From the NCBI GenBank assembly GCA_947488295.1, contig CANKYU010000004.1, forward strand, positions 434,001 to 498,000: a DNA stretch of 64,000 bases, in the 5' to 3' direction. The notes under the pieces were generated by a model. The model did not search any database. It saw only the letters and a list, made by a program, of their open reading frames with translations, and was not told the DNA's origin. Shown here in pieces: positions 11,347 through 19,493 of the stretch. Made by a program: the position numbers and the translations under genes. This stretch comes from an uncultured Anderseniella sp. GTDB taxonomy: Bacteria; Pseudomonadota; Alphaproteobacteria; Rhizobiales; Aestuariivirgaceae. Numbering within the stretch: position 1 is the stretch's first letter; every line of letters starts with the position of its first letter.

Positions 11347-12137
11347 ACCGCGATCGGTGCCGCAATATTGGGATGGGCCTCGTAACCGACGATCTCGAAA
11401 TCCTCGTACACGAATTCATCCAGTATTTTCACGTCGCGTTTCATCACCAGCCGCGGCAGGCCATGCGGGGTCCTGGTCAATTGTTCGTCCGCCTGCTCAA
11501 GATGGTTCGAATAAATATGCGCATCGCCAAGTGTGTGGATGAATTCGCCGGGCTTCAGCCCTGTGACATGCGCAATCATGTGCGTCAGCAATGCGTACGA
11601 TGCAATGTTGAACGGTACGCCGAGGAAGATGTCGGCCGAGCGCTGATAAAGCTGGCACGACAGCTTGCCGTCAGCCACATAGAACTGGAACAGGCAGTGA
11701 CATGGCGGCAAGGCCATCTTGTCCACGTCGGCCGGGTTCCAGGCCGTTACAATCAGGCGGCGCGAGTCAGGTGTCTTCCTGATGCGTTCAACCACTCCGG
11801 CTATCTGGTCAATTGTCGATCCGTCGCGCGCCGGCCATGAGCGCCACTGGTGACCGTAAACAGGGCCAAGGTCACCGTTTTCATCGGCCCACTCATCCCA
11901 GATCGATACCCTGTTCTCGTTCAGCCAGCTGATGTTGGTATCACCACGCAGAAACCACAGCAGTTCAATGATGATGGAGCGAAGGTGCAGCTTCTTCGTC
12001 GTCAGCACCGGAAACCCGTCGGCCAGGTCAAACCGCATCTGGTGACCGAACACCGACAGGGTGCCGGTGCCGGTACGGTCACCCTTCTCAGCGCCGGTGT
12101 CGCGCACGGTCCTGAGCAGGTCGAGGTACTGCTGCAT
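11343..12137 (-). CDS. thyA: Thymidylate synthase
   Basis: Converts dUMP to dTMP with methylenetetrahydrofolate as methyl donor. At 264 residues it matches the short bacterial form. Visible are the Arg loop [24 protein letters not shown], the catalytic cysteine in [12 protein letters not shown] (Cys146) and [20 protein letters not shown]. First gene of the operon thyA-GNAT-folA-FAD oxidoreductase-ttcA; its stop overlaps the next start as ATGA. Confidence 0.97.
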   Translation of the reverse strand: MQQYLDLLRTVRDTGAEKGDRTGTGTLSVFGHQMRFDLADGFPVLTTKKLHLRSIIIELLWFLRGDTNISWLNENRVSIWDEWADENGDLGPVYGHQWRSWPARDGSTIDQIAGVVERIRKTPDSRRLIVTAWNPADVDKMALPPCHCLFQFYVADGKLSCQLYQRSADIFLGVPFNIASYALLTHMIAHVTGLKPGEFIHTLGDAHIYSNHLEQADEQLTRTPHGLPRLVMKRDVKILDEFVYEDFEIVGYEAHPNIAAPIAV

Positions 12138-12252
12138 CTGAAAGAATCTCCGAATCCCGTAAAGGCTGTCAGGCTACCGCGAAAAGTCGGCTGCCGACAA
12201 TTGCCTGCCGGCAGCAATCACCAACGTGTTCAGGGTCCGCAGTGTCACAGGC

Positions 12253-12573
12253 TCACGCGAGCGCGCTCATTGTGCCGGACTCTTCGGCCAGCAGGTAGTA
12301 AAAGGTTACCCGGCTTTTCTGCCGATCATCCTTCATTTTTTCGCAAACCGCAGCAATGGCCTTGTCAGCGGCGTCACCGGCCAGACCAAGTTTCTTGGAC
12401 GCGAAACCGTCACGCACCCGGCCAAGCTCTACCGGGTCGGAGCACGAAACCAGCGAAGCATCCTTTGAACGAAGCGCGATACCGCAATATTTCACGATTG
12501 CATCAACAGCGGTATTGTTCACATTACCGGCAAATTTATCGACATCATCATAATACTGAGAATTATCGGCCAT
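12253..12573 (-). CDS. DUF2853 family protein
   Basis: Small helical protein of 106 residues (MADNSQYYDDVDKFA...). I recognise the DUF2853 pattern: YYDDV at the N-terminus, IVKYCGIAL, and the KAIAAVCEKMK...FYYLLAE end. The ATG at 12573 has an AAGGGA ribosome site, which excludes the longer frame from 12660. Function unknown. It stands alone, 115 bp upstream of thyA on the same strand and 237 bp from the ssrA gene. Confidence 0.8.
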   Translation of the reverse strand: MADNSQYYDDVDKFAGNVNNTAVDAIVKYCGIALRSKDASLVSCSDPVELGRVRDGFASKKLGLAGDAADKAIAAVCEKMKDDRQKSRVTFYYLLAEESGTMSALA

Positions 12574-12810
12574 TGCATTTTCCCTTTTCGGATCAAGTGT
12601 GCATTGCTTGCTCGCGATGCCTTCGCAAATCGGCCGCCTCGTTTGCGCATCTCGGTTCATGTCGTGGAAATCACAGCTCCATCAACGCGAAAATATTAAC
12701 ACATCGCGAAACATTGGGAAGACCAAAGGCTTACCGGCACGGGTATCCTGAGGCTGAAATTCCACAAGGCTTTATTTTGCCGCGATGACACACTATATTG
12801 GCTTTGCTGG

Positions 12811-13165
12811 TGCTTGCATCAGATATGGCGATAAATGGCGATCGTAATAAACCATTCGGACCCGGGGGCAGTACCCGGCACCTCCACCAAATGCTGCTTT
12901 TGCGAGCATCGGGTGGTCAGTTGACCCCGCAAGGCATCATTTGCTGGGGGTGAACCAGGATCGACGAGGGCGTAAAGGGTTTGCTTTTGCTCGGCATTGT
13001 ACCGCCGTTATCGGGCTATTTTAGTAGTTGCAAACGACAACTATGCGGAAGCACGTCTGGCTGCGTAACGCAGTCTGATCGCTTCGATCTAAGTCCTAGG
13101 CCCTCGCAGGTCTAGGCGGGGTTCGGGGGCACCTGGCAACAGAAGCCCCCACTCAATCAGGCGGC
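12811..13165 (+). ncRNA. ssrA: tmRNA, circularly permuted two-piece form
   Basis: Ribosome-rescue RNA. The acceptor piece comes first and ends at CCA (12887-12889); the coding piece begins at 12946. The acceptor stem pairs GGGGGTG (12946-12952) with CACCTCC (12879-12885), then discriminator A and CCA. A T-stem CCGGG/CCCGG closes a 7-base loop that reads GGCAGTA and not the usual TTCRANY. The intervening 56 bases (12890-12945) should be excised. The 5' piece continues AACCAGGATCGACGAGG, matching tmRNA. A tag frame follows, then pseudoknot-like helices such as GGGGGC/GCCCCC (13125-13150). The outer ends of both pieces are estimated; the P2 pairing appears to use AAACC near 12850 with GGTTT near 12979. 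Confidence 0.93.
13030..13068 (+). other. tmRNA tag-peptide reading frame (ANDNYAEARLAA)
   Basis: From the resume codon GCA at 13030 to TAA at 13066-13068 the frame encodes ANDNYAEARLAA. The LAA end is the ClpX degron and the N-terminal part is the region bound by SspB, whose gene lies 1 kb downstream. Confidence 0.93.
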
Positions 13166-13228
13166 AAGTGGCAATTATTGTGCAAACGTCGGCAGCGGTG
13201 ACGTTGGCGCCATGGTCCTGACCTTGAT

Positions 13229-13242
13229 GTGATCATGATCAC
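13229..13242. promoter_or_regulatory. Perfect 14-bp palindrome GTGATCATGATCAC (CRP/FNR-like)
   Basis: The site reads TGTGA-N6-TCAC and also TGAT-N4-ATCA, so it could bind a CRP- or FNR-class regulator. It lies 107 bp upstream of the cupredoxin-like gene. The regulator is not in the window. Confidence 0.5.
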
Positions 13243-13348
13243 GAAACAACTCACCAGATCGTCATTTTCGTTTCAGCGGACTTGGCGATAAAACATTTTC
13301 AAAATCTAATCCGGGTTCCACCTGCAGACATTCACAAGGATCGCAAAA

Positions 13349-13822
13349 ATGCTGAAACGTTTCACTGCATCGACATTCGCCACTGCCGTAACCGCCCTGG
13401 CCGCCGTTTCCATGACGTCGACATCTTCACTGGCAGAAGACGCCACCGTCGTTGAACTGACCCAGACCGCGTGTCAGTTCGTGGAAGTGGAAGACAAGGA
13501 TCACGGCTACAAGTCGACCCAGAAGGCTGACTGTGAGGCCATCAACGCCAAGACGGCAGACGAGCGTCTCAAGACCGCAAAGGTCATGACCCTGAAACCG
13601 GGCAAGCACGTATTCCGTGTGACCAACAAGAACGTACCTTACGGCCTCGGATTCTATCTGCGTGGCGCCGGTGTCAGCCGCCTCACACTGCCAAAGGTTT
13701 CCGGCGGCGGCCTGGACCAGGGTGTGTCCAAGGATTACTCCATCAACCTCAAGCCGGGCACCTATTACTTCTCATGCCCGTTGAACACGACACCTGACTA
13801 CACCATCAAGGTCGAAGGTTAA
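13349..13822 (+). CDS. Exported cupredoxin-like protein
   Basis: A 157-residue protein with a Sec signal peptide (cleavage near SLA-ED, residues 29/30). The C-terminal half looks like a cupredoxin beta-sandwich: KHVFRVTNKNVPYGLGFYL, then DYSINLKPGTYYFSCPLNTTPDYTIKVEG. A cupredoxin copper loop would have Cys-x-His-x-Met; here Cys143 is present but no His or Met follows, so copper binding is doubtful. Cys42 and Cys62 could form a disulphide. It has its own terminator and possibly a CRP/FNR-type operator. I do not recognise a named gene. Confidence 0.75.
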   Translation: MLKRFTASTFATAVTALAAVSMTSTSSLAEDATVVELTQTACQFVEVEDKDHGYKSTQKADCEAINAKTADERLKTAKVMTLKPGKHVFRVTNKNVPYGLGFYLRGAGVSRLTLPKVSGGGLDQGVSKDYSINLKPGTYYFSCPLNTTPDYTIKVEG

Positions 13823-13869
13823 GGCGCCAAGAACGTCCCGGCGCCGGTGTAACAGCGTCATGCCTCATG

Positions 13870-13902
13870 TGCCTCGCTCATGCTCGTGAGCGGGGCATTT
13901 TT
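13870..13902 (+). terminator. Rho-independent terminator after the cupredoxin-like gene
   Basis: An 11-bp stem TGCCTCGCTCA/TGAGCGGGGCA (one G-U pair), 6-base loop, then TTTTT. Confidence 0.9.
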
Positions 13903-13925
13903 GTGTACAGCAACCGCCCTGCCCG

Positions 13926-14001
13926 CGATGTTCACAGGTTTTTGCGCTGGCAATGCTCAACCAATGGCCGAACCAGCGCGAAAGCTGTAAGGTGAACATC
14001 G
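13926..14001 (+). other. Long imperfect hairpin upstream of sspB
   Basis: Outer arms CGATGTTCAC (13926-13935) and GTGAACATCG (13992-14001) are exact inverted copies 56 bases apart. Inside them GCGCTGG (13944-13950) pairs with CCAGCGC (13973-13979). The whole 76-base unit ends 55 bases before the sspB ATG. It could be a structured mRNA leader, a small RNA, or spaced operator half-sites. Confidence 0.5.
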
Positions 14002-14056
14002 AGAAAAGAATCAGCGCGCAACAATTGGAATAAGAACCGTGAGTGACGGAGACAGC

Positions 14057-14584
14057 ATGCCGGAAGATTTGATGCGTTATGACGTTTTGGCCCAGCATGC
14101 CTTGCGGTCAGTCGTCAAACTCGCCTTGCAGCGTGTTGTGAGAGACGGTTTGCCTGGTGAACATCATTTCTTTATCTCCTTTGATACCAACTATCCCGGC
14201 GCATCCGTATCCAGTCGCATAAAGGCCAAGTATCCGGACGACATGACGATCGTGCTGCAACACCAGTTCTCGGGCCTCAATGTTTTCGACAAGTACTTTG
14301 AGGTGCAGTTGTCGTTCGACAACATCTCGGAGCGGCTGGTTGTGCCGTTCGCCGCAATCAAGGGGTTCTTTGATCCCACGGTGCAGTTCGGTCTTCAATT
14401 CGAGCCAGGCGCGCTGGACGACGGTGAAGACGGTGAAACAGCCGATATTGACAGCACGAGCAATGCGCAGGACACTGACGTTCCCGTGCCGCACCCCGGC
14501 GGCGCCAACGATCAGGCAGGCGCTGCAAAAGCGTCAAACGATGATACAACGGTGGTCTCACTGGATGCGTTTCGCAAGAAATAG
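14057..14584 (+). CDS. sspB: SspB-family ClpXP adaptor, alphaproteobacterial form
   Basis: Tethers ssrA-tagged proteins to the ClpXP protease. The N-terminal half (MPEDLMRYDVLAQHALRSVVK, then GEHHFFISFDTNYPGASVS) and the barrel segment HQFWGL-like HQFSGLNVFDKYFEVQLSF...RLVVPFAAIKGFFDPTVQFGLQF match the family. A low-complexity acidic linker leads to the C-terminal tail VVSLDAFRKK, the probable ClpX-docking segment. The frame opens at a GTG at 14039, but the ATG at 14057 has GGAG five bases upstream and gives the usual N-terminus. It sits about 1 kb from ssrA, which encodes the tag it recognises. Confidence 0.92.
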   Translation: MPEDLMRYDVLAQHALRSVVKLALQRVVRDGLPGEHHFFISFDTNYPGASVSSRIKAKYPDDMTIVLQHQFSGLNVFDKYFEVQLSFDNISERLVVPFAAIKGFFDPTVQFGLQFEPGALDDGEDGETADIDSTSNAQDTDVPVPHPGGANDQAGAAKASNDDTTVVSLDAFRKK

Positions 14585-15584
14585 TTTCCCGCATTTTGAC
14601 AGCAGTGTGTTGAAGACGCTCAGCATCGCCTTCGCCTTGGCGGGCACGGTTTTGCTGTTATTGCCGACGCAGGCATCCGCGCAGACCAAGGGAACGGTCA
14701 AGGACATCGAGAAACCGCCGGTCCCGGCTATTTCCAATGCGGTTCCCGCACGGTTCTATTTCGGTCACATGACCGGACCTGCCCCGCTGAAGCCGGAAGT
14801 CTTCGGGTCTTATGCACGCGGCTGTGTTGCAGGTGCCGAGGAGATGCCGGCCGATGGACCAGCATGGCAGGTCATGCGACCGTCCAGGGATCGTGCCTGG
14901 GGTCATCCGAAACTGATCAAGATGGTCAAGCGCCTTGCCGTCGAGGCCAAAAAACATGATGGCTGGAACGGCTTGCTGGTGGGTGATCTGCAGCAGCCGC
15001 GCGGTGGACCGATGCTGTCCGGGCACGCATCACACCAGGCCGGCCTCGATGCCGACATCTGGCTGACACCGATGCCGGATCGCACCCTTACCCGGAAAGA
15101 GCGTGAAACCAAGTCTGCGGTCCTGATGACTCTGGACCGCAAACGCATCAACCCGAAACGCTGGACCGAAGCCCATGCGCGCCTCATCAAGCGAGCCGCA
15201 TCCTACAAGCAGGTGGCGCGGATATTCGTGCACCCCCCGATCAAGAAAGCCTTGTGCGACTGGGCCGGGAAGAAGGGTAACTGGCTGGCCAAGGTGCGTC
15301 CGCTCAAAGGCCATAATTACCATTTTCATATCCGCATGAAGTGTCCGGCCGGCTCTCCACAATGCAAGAATCAGGCAGCGCCGCGCCCCAAGGACGGCAC
15401 CGGGTGCGGCGGCGAACTAGCCTACTGGTTTTCGGACAAGCCGTGGAAGAAGCGCGTTTACAAAAAAGCGAAAAAACGCCCCACAATCGTCAACGGCGTG
15501 CCGATTCCACGCAAAAAGCCGATTGCACGCAAAACACTGGCCTGGCTGCCGAAAGCTTGTCGCGCACTGGTAAAAATCCAGTAG
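14565..15584 (+). CDS. mepA: Penicillin-insensitive murein endopeptidase
   Basis: Periplasmic zinc peptidase of the LAS family that cuts D-Ala-DAP cross-links in peptidoglycan. A signal peptide ends at TQASA-Q. The zinc site is visible as SGHASHQAGLDADIW (His and Asp ligands) and HNYHFHIRMKC. Conserved cysteines (RGCVAGAEEM, ALCDW, MKCP...QCK...GCG) fit the disulphides of MepA. The C-terminus carries a basic extension (KKRVYKKAKKRP) beyond E. coli MepA. The start may be the ATG at 14565, overlapping sspB by 20 bp (339 residues), or a GTG at 14607; both leave a signal peptide. Confidence 0.9.
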   Translation: MRFARNSFPHFDSSVLKTLSIAFALAGTVLLLLPTQASAQTKGTVKDIEKPPVPAISNAVPARFYFGHMTGPAPLKPEVFGSYARGCVAGAEEMPADGPAWQVMRPSRDRAWGHPKLIKMVKRLAVEAKKHDGWNGLLVGDLQQPRGGPMLSGHASHQAGLDADIWLTPMPDRTLTRKERETKSAVLMTLDRKRINPKRWTEAHARLIKRAASYKQVARIFVHPPIKKALCDWAGKKGNWLAKVRPLKGHNYHFHIRMKCPAGSPQCKNQAAPRPKDGTGCGGELAYWFSDKPWKKRVYKKAKKRPTIVNGVPIPRKKPIARKTLAWLPKACRALVKIQ

Positions 15585-15714
15585 CACCACGACTGCACCG
15601 TAAGGTTGTGCAACGTCCATTAACAAAAAGTAAGAAAGCGCGAGACATCGAGCTGATTCGCAGGTAATCTTACTGGGGGTAAGCGAGAAAATCCGAAAAA
15701 CTTAGGAGCTCAAA

Positions 15715-16074
15715 ATGAAGAAATTCCTCCTCGCGGTCACGCTGGCGACATTTGCCGTTCTGGTTGCGATGACAGGTGCAAAGGCAGCACCGGTATCAGC
15801 CGGCAACCTGTCTCAGTCCACGGTCGCTCAATCAACAATCGAAGGCCTCACGCTGGTTCACAGAAGAGGCCCACGGCACAACTGCCGCCGTCATGGCTGG
15901 TGTGGTGGTGGATTCGGCATCGGTCCGGGCGGCATTTACATCGGCCCCGGCTACTACAACTACGGTGGTTCATACACCCGCTCCTGCCGCCGCGTACGCC
16001 GCGCCTGCCGTCGCGAATGGGGTGGTGGAAGAAGGTATCGCCGTTGCGTACGTCGCCGCGATTGCCGTCCATAG
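15715..16074 (+). CDS. Small exported Gly/Arg/Cys-rich protein, unknown
   Basis: A 119-residue protein with a clear signal peptide (MKKFLLAVTLATFAVLVAMTGAKA) and a strong AGGAG ribosome site. The mature part starts with a Ser/Thr-rich stretch, then a Gly/Tyr tract (GGGFGIGPGGIYIGPGYYNY) and a very basic, Cys-containing tail (RSCRRVRRACRREWGGGRRYRRCVRRRDCRP). Five or six cysteines spaced in the basic tail suggest disulphides. I recognise no family beyond similar exported glycine-rich proteins of rhizobia. It ends at a good terminator, so it is a single-gene unit. Confidence 0.75.
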   Translation: MKKFLLAVTLATFAVLVAMTGAKAAPVSAGNLSQSTVAQSTIEGLTLVHRRGPRHNCRRHGWCGGGFGIGPGGIYIGPGYYNYGGSYTRSCRRVRRACRREWGGGRRYRRCVRRRDCRP

Positions 16075-16103
16075 GATCAGGCATCTGAACTAACAGTGTG
16101 AAG

Positions 16104-16132
16104 ACGCGGTAGGTTTCGCCTGCCGCGTTTTT
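16104..16132 (+). terminator. Rho-independent terminator after the Gly/Arg-rich gene
   Basis: A 10-bp stem ACGCGGTAGG/CCTGCCGCGT (one G-U pair), 5-base loop, then TTTTT. Confidence 0.9.
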
Positions 16133-16228
16133 CTTTGTGTACCGCAGATTGCAATGTTTCTGTTGCACATGGCTGCCAGTAGGGATTGTATTCACTTTCA
16201 ACAAATTGCTCCGAGGCAACTCGAAACC

Positions 16229-17176
16229 ATGTCTCCCCTGTCCCTGTTCTCCAGACCCGGCCGCTTCTGGCGCGGCAATCTTCACACCCACTCCACCTTG
16301 TCCGATGGTGCGCTCGAGCCGGCCAAGGTTATCGATGCCTACCGCAATGCCGGCTATGATTTCATGTCCCTGACCGATCACTTCATGGGTCATTATGACT
16401 GGCCGGTCGCCGACACGCGTTCCTTTTGCACGGACGATTTCACCACCATCATTGGCGCCGAACTGCATGCACCCGTCACCGCAGTCGGCGAACTCTGGCA
16501 CATTCTTGCCAATGGCCTGCCTCTGGATTTCGCGCCCTGCGGCGATGATGAGGACGGTCCGGCGCTGGCCAGACGGGCCGCCAGTGCCGGCGCATTCGTC
16601 ACTATCGCCCATCCTGCATGGTCACAACTTACCATGGAAGACGGCCGCGCCCTGAATGACAGTGCCCACGCGGTGGAAATCTATAATCATGGATGCGGGG
16701 TGGAGAACGATCGAGGTGACGGCTTCTATCTGCTCGACCAGTTGCTGAATGAAAACCGGCGCCTGACCAGCATTGCTACCGATGATGCCCACTTCCACGA
16801 TCATGATCACGACGCATTCGGCGGATGGGTGCATGTCAAGGCGGACAGTCTCGCGCCCGAAGCCCTGCTCGCCGCGTTGAAAGCCGGAAACTTCTATTCA
16901 AGCCAGGGACCTCAGTTCCACGTGCTCGACCTGGACGGCAGCGAACTCACCATCGAATGCTCGCCGGTCAATGCCATCACCGTAAATGGCGGCACGTCAC
17001 GCACGGTATCACGCACAGGACGTTCACTGACCCGTGTCACGCTCGATCTGGCAAAGCTCGACAATAGCTGGCTGAAATGCCCGCCATCCAAATGGCTGCG
17101 GGTGGTAATCCGCGACGAGGCCGGTAAATGCGCCTGGACCAACCCGATATGGCTGGAGGACATTGGACTCAGCTAG
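16229..17176 (+). CDS. PHP-domain metallo-phosphoesterase (CehA/McbA type)
   Basis: The start at 16229 (MSPLSLFSRPGRFWRGNLHTHSTLSDG) gives 315 residues. HTHSTLSDG and SLTDH are the first two PHP metal-binding motifs; IGAELHA, HPAW and ATDDAHF supply the later His/Asp ligands. The fold uses two or three metal ions to hydrolyse phosphoesters, but members also act on carbamates and amides, so the substrate stays open. A C-terminal beta-rich part follows the PHP core. It stands 61 bp before fumC on the same strand; no sign of a shared pathway. Confidence 0.85.
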   Translation: MSPLSLFSRPGRFWRGNLHTHSTLSDGALEPAKVIDAYRNAGYDFMSLTDHFMGHYDWPVADTRSFCTDDFTTIIGAELHAPVTAVGELWHILANGLPLDFAPCGDDEDGPALARRAASAGAFVTIAHPAWSQLTMEDGRALNDSAHAVEIYNHGCGVENDRGDGFYLLDQLLNENRRLTSIATDDAHFHDHDHDAFGGWVHVKADSLAPEALLAALKAGNFYSSQGPQFHVLDLDGSELTIECSPVNAITVNGGTSRTVSRTGRSLTRVTLDLAKLDNSWLKCPPSKWLRVVIRDEAGKCAWTNPIWLEDIGLS

Positions 17177-17237
17177 CAGCCGTGCTAAGTGCTCGCTCCA
17201 TCAGCCGCAATGATATTTACGACGGAGCACGCAGACC

Positions 17238-18626
17238 ATGGCCAATACCCGCACCGAGACCGACACTTTTGGTCCCATTGAAGTAGACAGCAGCCGTTAC
17301 TGGGGCGCCCAGGCACAGCGCTCGCTGGGCAACTTCAAGATCGGTTGGGAGAAACAGCCTTTGCCGGTCGTACGCGCACTGGGCATCGTCAAGCGTGCCT
17401 GCGCCGAAGCCAACGTGAAACTCGGTCAGTTGGACAAAAAGCGCGGCAACGCGATCGTCAAGGCTGCCCAGGAAGTCATCGACGGCAAGCTCAACGACCA
17501 CTTTCCCCTGGTCGTCTGGCAGACCGGTTCCGGCACCCAGTCCAACATGAACGCCAATGAGGTGATCTCCAACCGGGCCATCGAAATGCTGGGCGGCACA
17601 ATGGGGTCAAAAGACCCCGTTCATCCCAATGACCACGTCAATATGAGCCAGTCATCCAACGACACCTACCCGACGGCCATGCACGTCGCCTGCGCCGAAC
17701 AGGTTGTGCGCGACCTGCTGCCGTCGCTGAAACATCTGCACAAGGCATTGGCGCGCAAGGCGAAACAATGGGACAAAATAATCAAGATCGGCCGCACACA
17801 CACCCAGGATGCAACGCCGATCACCCTTGGTCAGGAATTTTCGGGGTATGCGACGCAGGTTGAAAACGGCATTGCGCGGATTGAACAGACGCTGCCCGCG
17901 CTGATGGAGCTTGCCCAGGGCGGAACCGCAGTTGGCACCGGGCTCAATGCACCGAAAGGTTTCGATAAGATGGTGGCGGCAAACATTGCAAGCATCACCA
18001 AGCTGAAATTCAAGACCGCGCCGAACAAGTTTGAGGCGCTTGCCGCCCATGACGCGATGGTCATGGCCCATGGCGCCATCAACACTGTTGCTGCCTCACT
18101 GTTCAAGATAGCCAATGACATCCGCTTCCTGGGCTCAGGCCCCCGCTCCGGCCTTGGTGAACTGGCATTGCCGGAAAACGAGCCGGGCTCGTCGATCATG
18201 CCAGGCAAGGTCAACCCGACCCAGTGCGAGGCCCTGACGCAGGTTTGCGTGCAGGTGTTCGGCAACAATGCAACGCTGACATTTGCCGGATCACAGGGGC
18301 ATTTCGAACTCAACGTGTTCAATCCGGTGATGGCCTACAACTTCCTGCAGTCTGTACGGCTGTTGTCCGACGCATCTGTTTCATTCACCGACAATTGCGT
18401 TGCCGGCATCAAACCACGCAAGGACAACATCAAGGCCGGTCTCAACCGGTCGCTGATGCTGGTCACCGCACTGGCGCCCAAATACGGCTATGACCTTGCC
18501 GCAAAAATCGCCAAGACCGCCCACAAGAACGGCACCACACTGCGAGAAGAAGCCGTTGCCGCCGGTATTGATGCAGGAGACTTCGACGAGATCGTAAAAC
18601 CGGAAGACATGATCGGGCCGAAATAG
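17238..18626 (+). CDS. fumC: Fumarate hydratase, class II
   Basis: TCA-cycle enzyme that interconverts fumarate and malate without an iron-sulphur cluster. The 462-residue protein has [13 protein letters not shown], the HTHQ-like [21 protein letters not shown], and the signature loop [11 protein letters not shown] near residue 317, which closes over the substrate. Start ATG preceded by ACGGAG. Followed at 7 bp by a DUF4169 gene and then a ribbon-helix-helix gene, an arrangement I associate with Hyphomicrobiales. Confidence 0.97.
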   Translation: MANTRTETDTFGPIEVDSSRYWGAQAQRSLGNFKIGWEKQPLPVVRALGIVKRACAEANVKLGQLDKKRGNAIVKAAQEVIDGKLNDHFPLVVWQTGSGTQSNMNANEVISNRAIEMLGGTMGSKDPVHPNDHVNMSQSSNDTYPTAMHVACAEQVVRDLLPSLKHLHKALARKAKQWDKIIKIGRTHTQDATPITLGQEFSGYATQVENGIARIEQTLPALMELAQGGTAVGTGLNAPKGFDKMVAANIASITKLKFKTAPNKFEALAAHDAMVMAHGAINTVAASLFKIANDIRFLGSGPRSGLGELALPENEPGSSIMPGKVNPTQCEALTQVCVQVFGNNATLTFAGSQGHFELNVFNPVMAYNFLQSVRLLSDASVSFTDNCVAGIKPRKDNIKAGLNRSLMLVTALAPKYGYDLAAKIAKTAHKNGTTLREEAVAAGIDAGDFDEIVKPEDMIGPK

Positions 18627-18633
18627 CACTGCC

Positions 18634-18819
18634 ATGGCAAAAGTCACCAATCTGAACAAGTTCCGGAAGGCCAGGGCCCGCGCTGAAAAGACCAGGCAGG
18701 CCGAAGAGAACCGGGCACGGTTCGGACGCAGCAAGGCGGACAAACTGCTCAGCACCACCCGCAAGTCTGCGGAACACTCTCATCTGGACGGACACAAGAT
18801 CGACAAAGATGATGAGTGA
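18634..18819 (+). CDS. DUF4169 family small basic protein
   Basis: Sixty-one residues, highly charged: MAKVTNLNKFRKARARAEKTRQAEENRARFGRSK, then LDGHKIDKDDE. The N-terminal VTNLNKFRK(A/R) and ARFGRSKA blocks are the DUF4169 pattern. Function unknown. Seven bp after fumC and overlapping the next gene by 11 bp, so part of a fumC operon. Confidence 0.85.
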   Translation: MAKVTNLNKFRKARARAEKTRQAEENRARFGRSKADKLLSTTRKSAEHSHLDGHKIDKDDE

Positions 18820-19042
18820 CGCATCCCGCGGACCCGTAAAGCGGTCGGTGACCATCGCCGGGCATCGCACCAGCCTGTCACTTGAACCGGAATTCTGGGA
18901 TGCCCTCAATGCACTAGCAACGGTGCGCAATGTGCCGCTGGCCGGGCTGGTTGCCGCCATAGACGAGGCGCGTGGGCGTACCAATCTGTCCAGCGCGCTC
19001 AGGGTGGCAGTACTTCAGGCCACACGAACCGGCGAGATTTGA
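18809..19042 (+). CDS. Ribbon-helix-helix domain protein
   Basis: A 77-residue protein with a predicted ribbon-helix-helix fold: a beta strand (VKRSVTIAGHRTSLSLEPEFW), then two helices (ALNALATVRNVPLAGLVAAIDEARG and SSALRVAVLQA). RTSLSLEPEFWxAL is typical of the RHH_4 group found next to fumC in rhizobia. Such domains bind DNA as dimers, but this subgroup has no known target. The start may be either of two adjacent ATGs (18809 or 18812); the first overlaps the DUF4169 stop region. Confidence 0.82.
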   Translation: MMSDASRGPVKRSVTIAGHRTSLSLEPEFWDALNALATVRNVPLAGLVAAIDEARGRTNLSSALRVAVLQATRTGEI

Positions 19043-19076
19043 CAGCTCTTCGTTGCAACCGTCTAATCAGTCCACC

Positions 19077-19493
19077 ATGACAAACCCGCAAATCACCCTG
19101 TCCGCCGCGACGATCCACAATCCCGACGAACCCCGGCATTTCATGCGGATAAAGCCGGTAAATTCACATGTCGGCATTCGCCTGGGCAACACCATTCTGG
19201 CAGATAGTTCAAACGCCGTCCGCTTGCTGGAGGTCGGCCGCGATTTTTATGACCCGATGATCTATGTGCCACCGCAGGATATCATCGTGGTCCTTGATCC
19301 GGTCGCGGGTCGCACCACTCATTGCCCGCTCAAGGGCGAAGCTGCGTATTTCAGTTATGCAGGCTGGACACCCCTTACCCCTGACGATTACCTGGCCTGG
19401 TCCTACCCCGAGCCGCTCGAATTTGCCCGCGAGCTGGCCGCGCTGGTGGCTTTCAACCCGGCCCATGTCACAATAGAAGAAGTGCCGGGCTAA
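19077..19493 (+). CDS. DUF427 family protein
   Basis: A 138-residue protein of the DUF427 beta-barrel family: HVGIRLGNTILADSSNAVRLLEVG, DFYDPMIYVPPQDI, then the conserved TTHCPLKGEAAYFSY. In other bacteria the same domain occurs near glycine betaine or nucleotide genes without a proven activity. The ATG at 19077 gives the usual N-terminus; the frame upstream overlaps the ribbon-helix-helix gene. Its stop overlaps the convergent adenylate cyclase gene by 4 bp. Confidence 0.85.
   Translation: MTNPQITLSAATIHNPDEPRHFMRIKPVNSHVGIRLGNTILADSSNAVRLLEVGRDFYDPMIYVPPQDIIVVLDPVAGRTTHCPLKGEAAYFSYAGWTPLTPDDYLAWSYPEPLEFARELAALVAFNPAHVTIEEVPG

Noticed and set aside
12778..12799. TTGCCG and TATATT as an ssrA promoter
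   Set aside because: The spacing is only 11 bp, too short for sigma-70.
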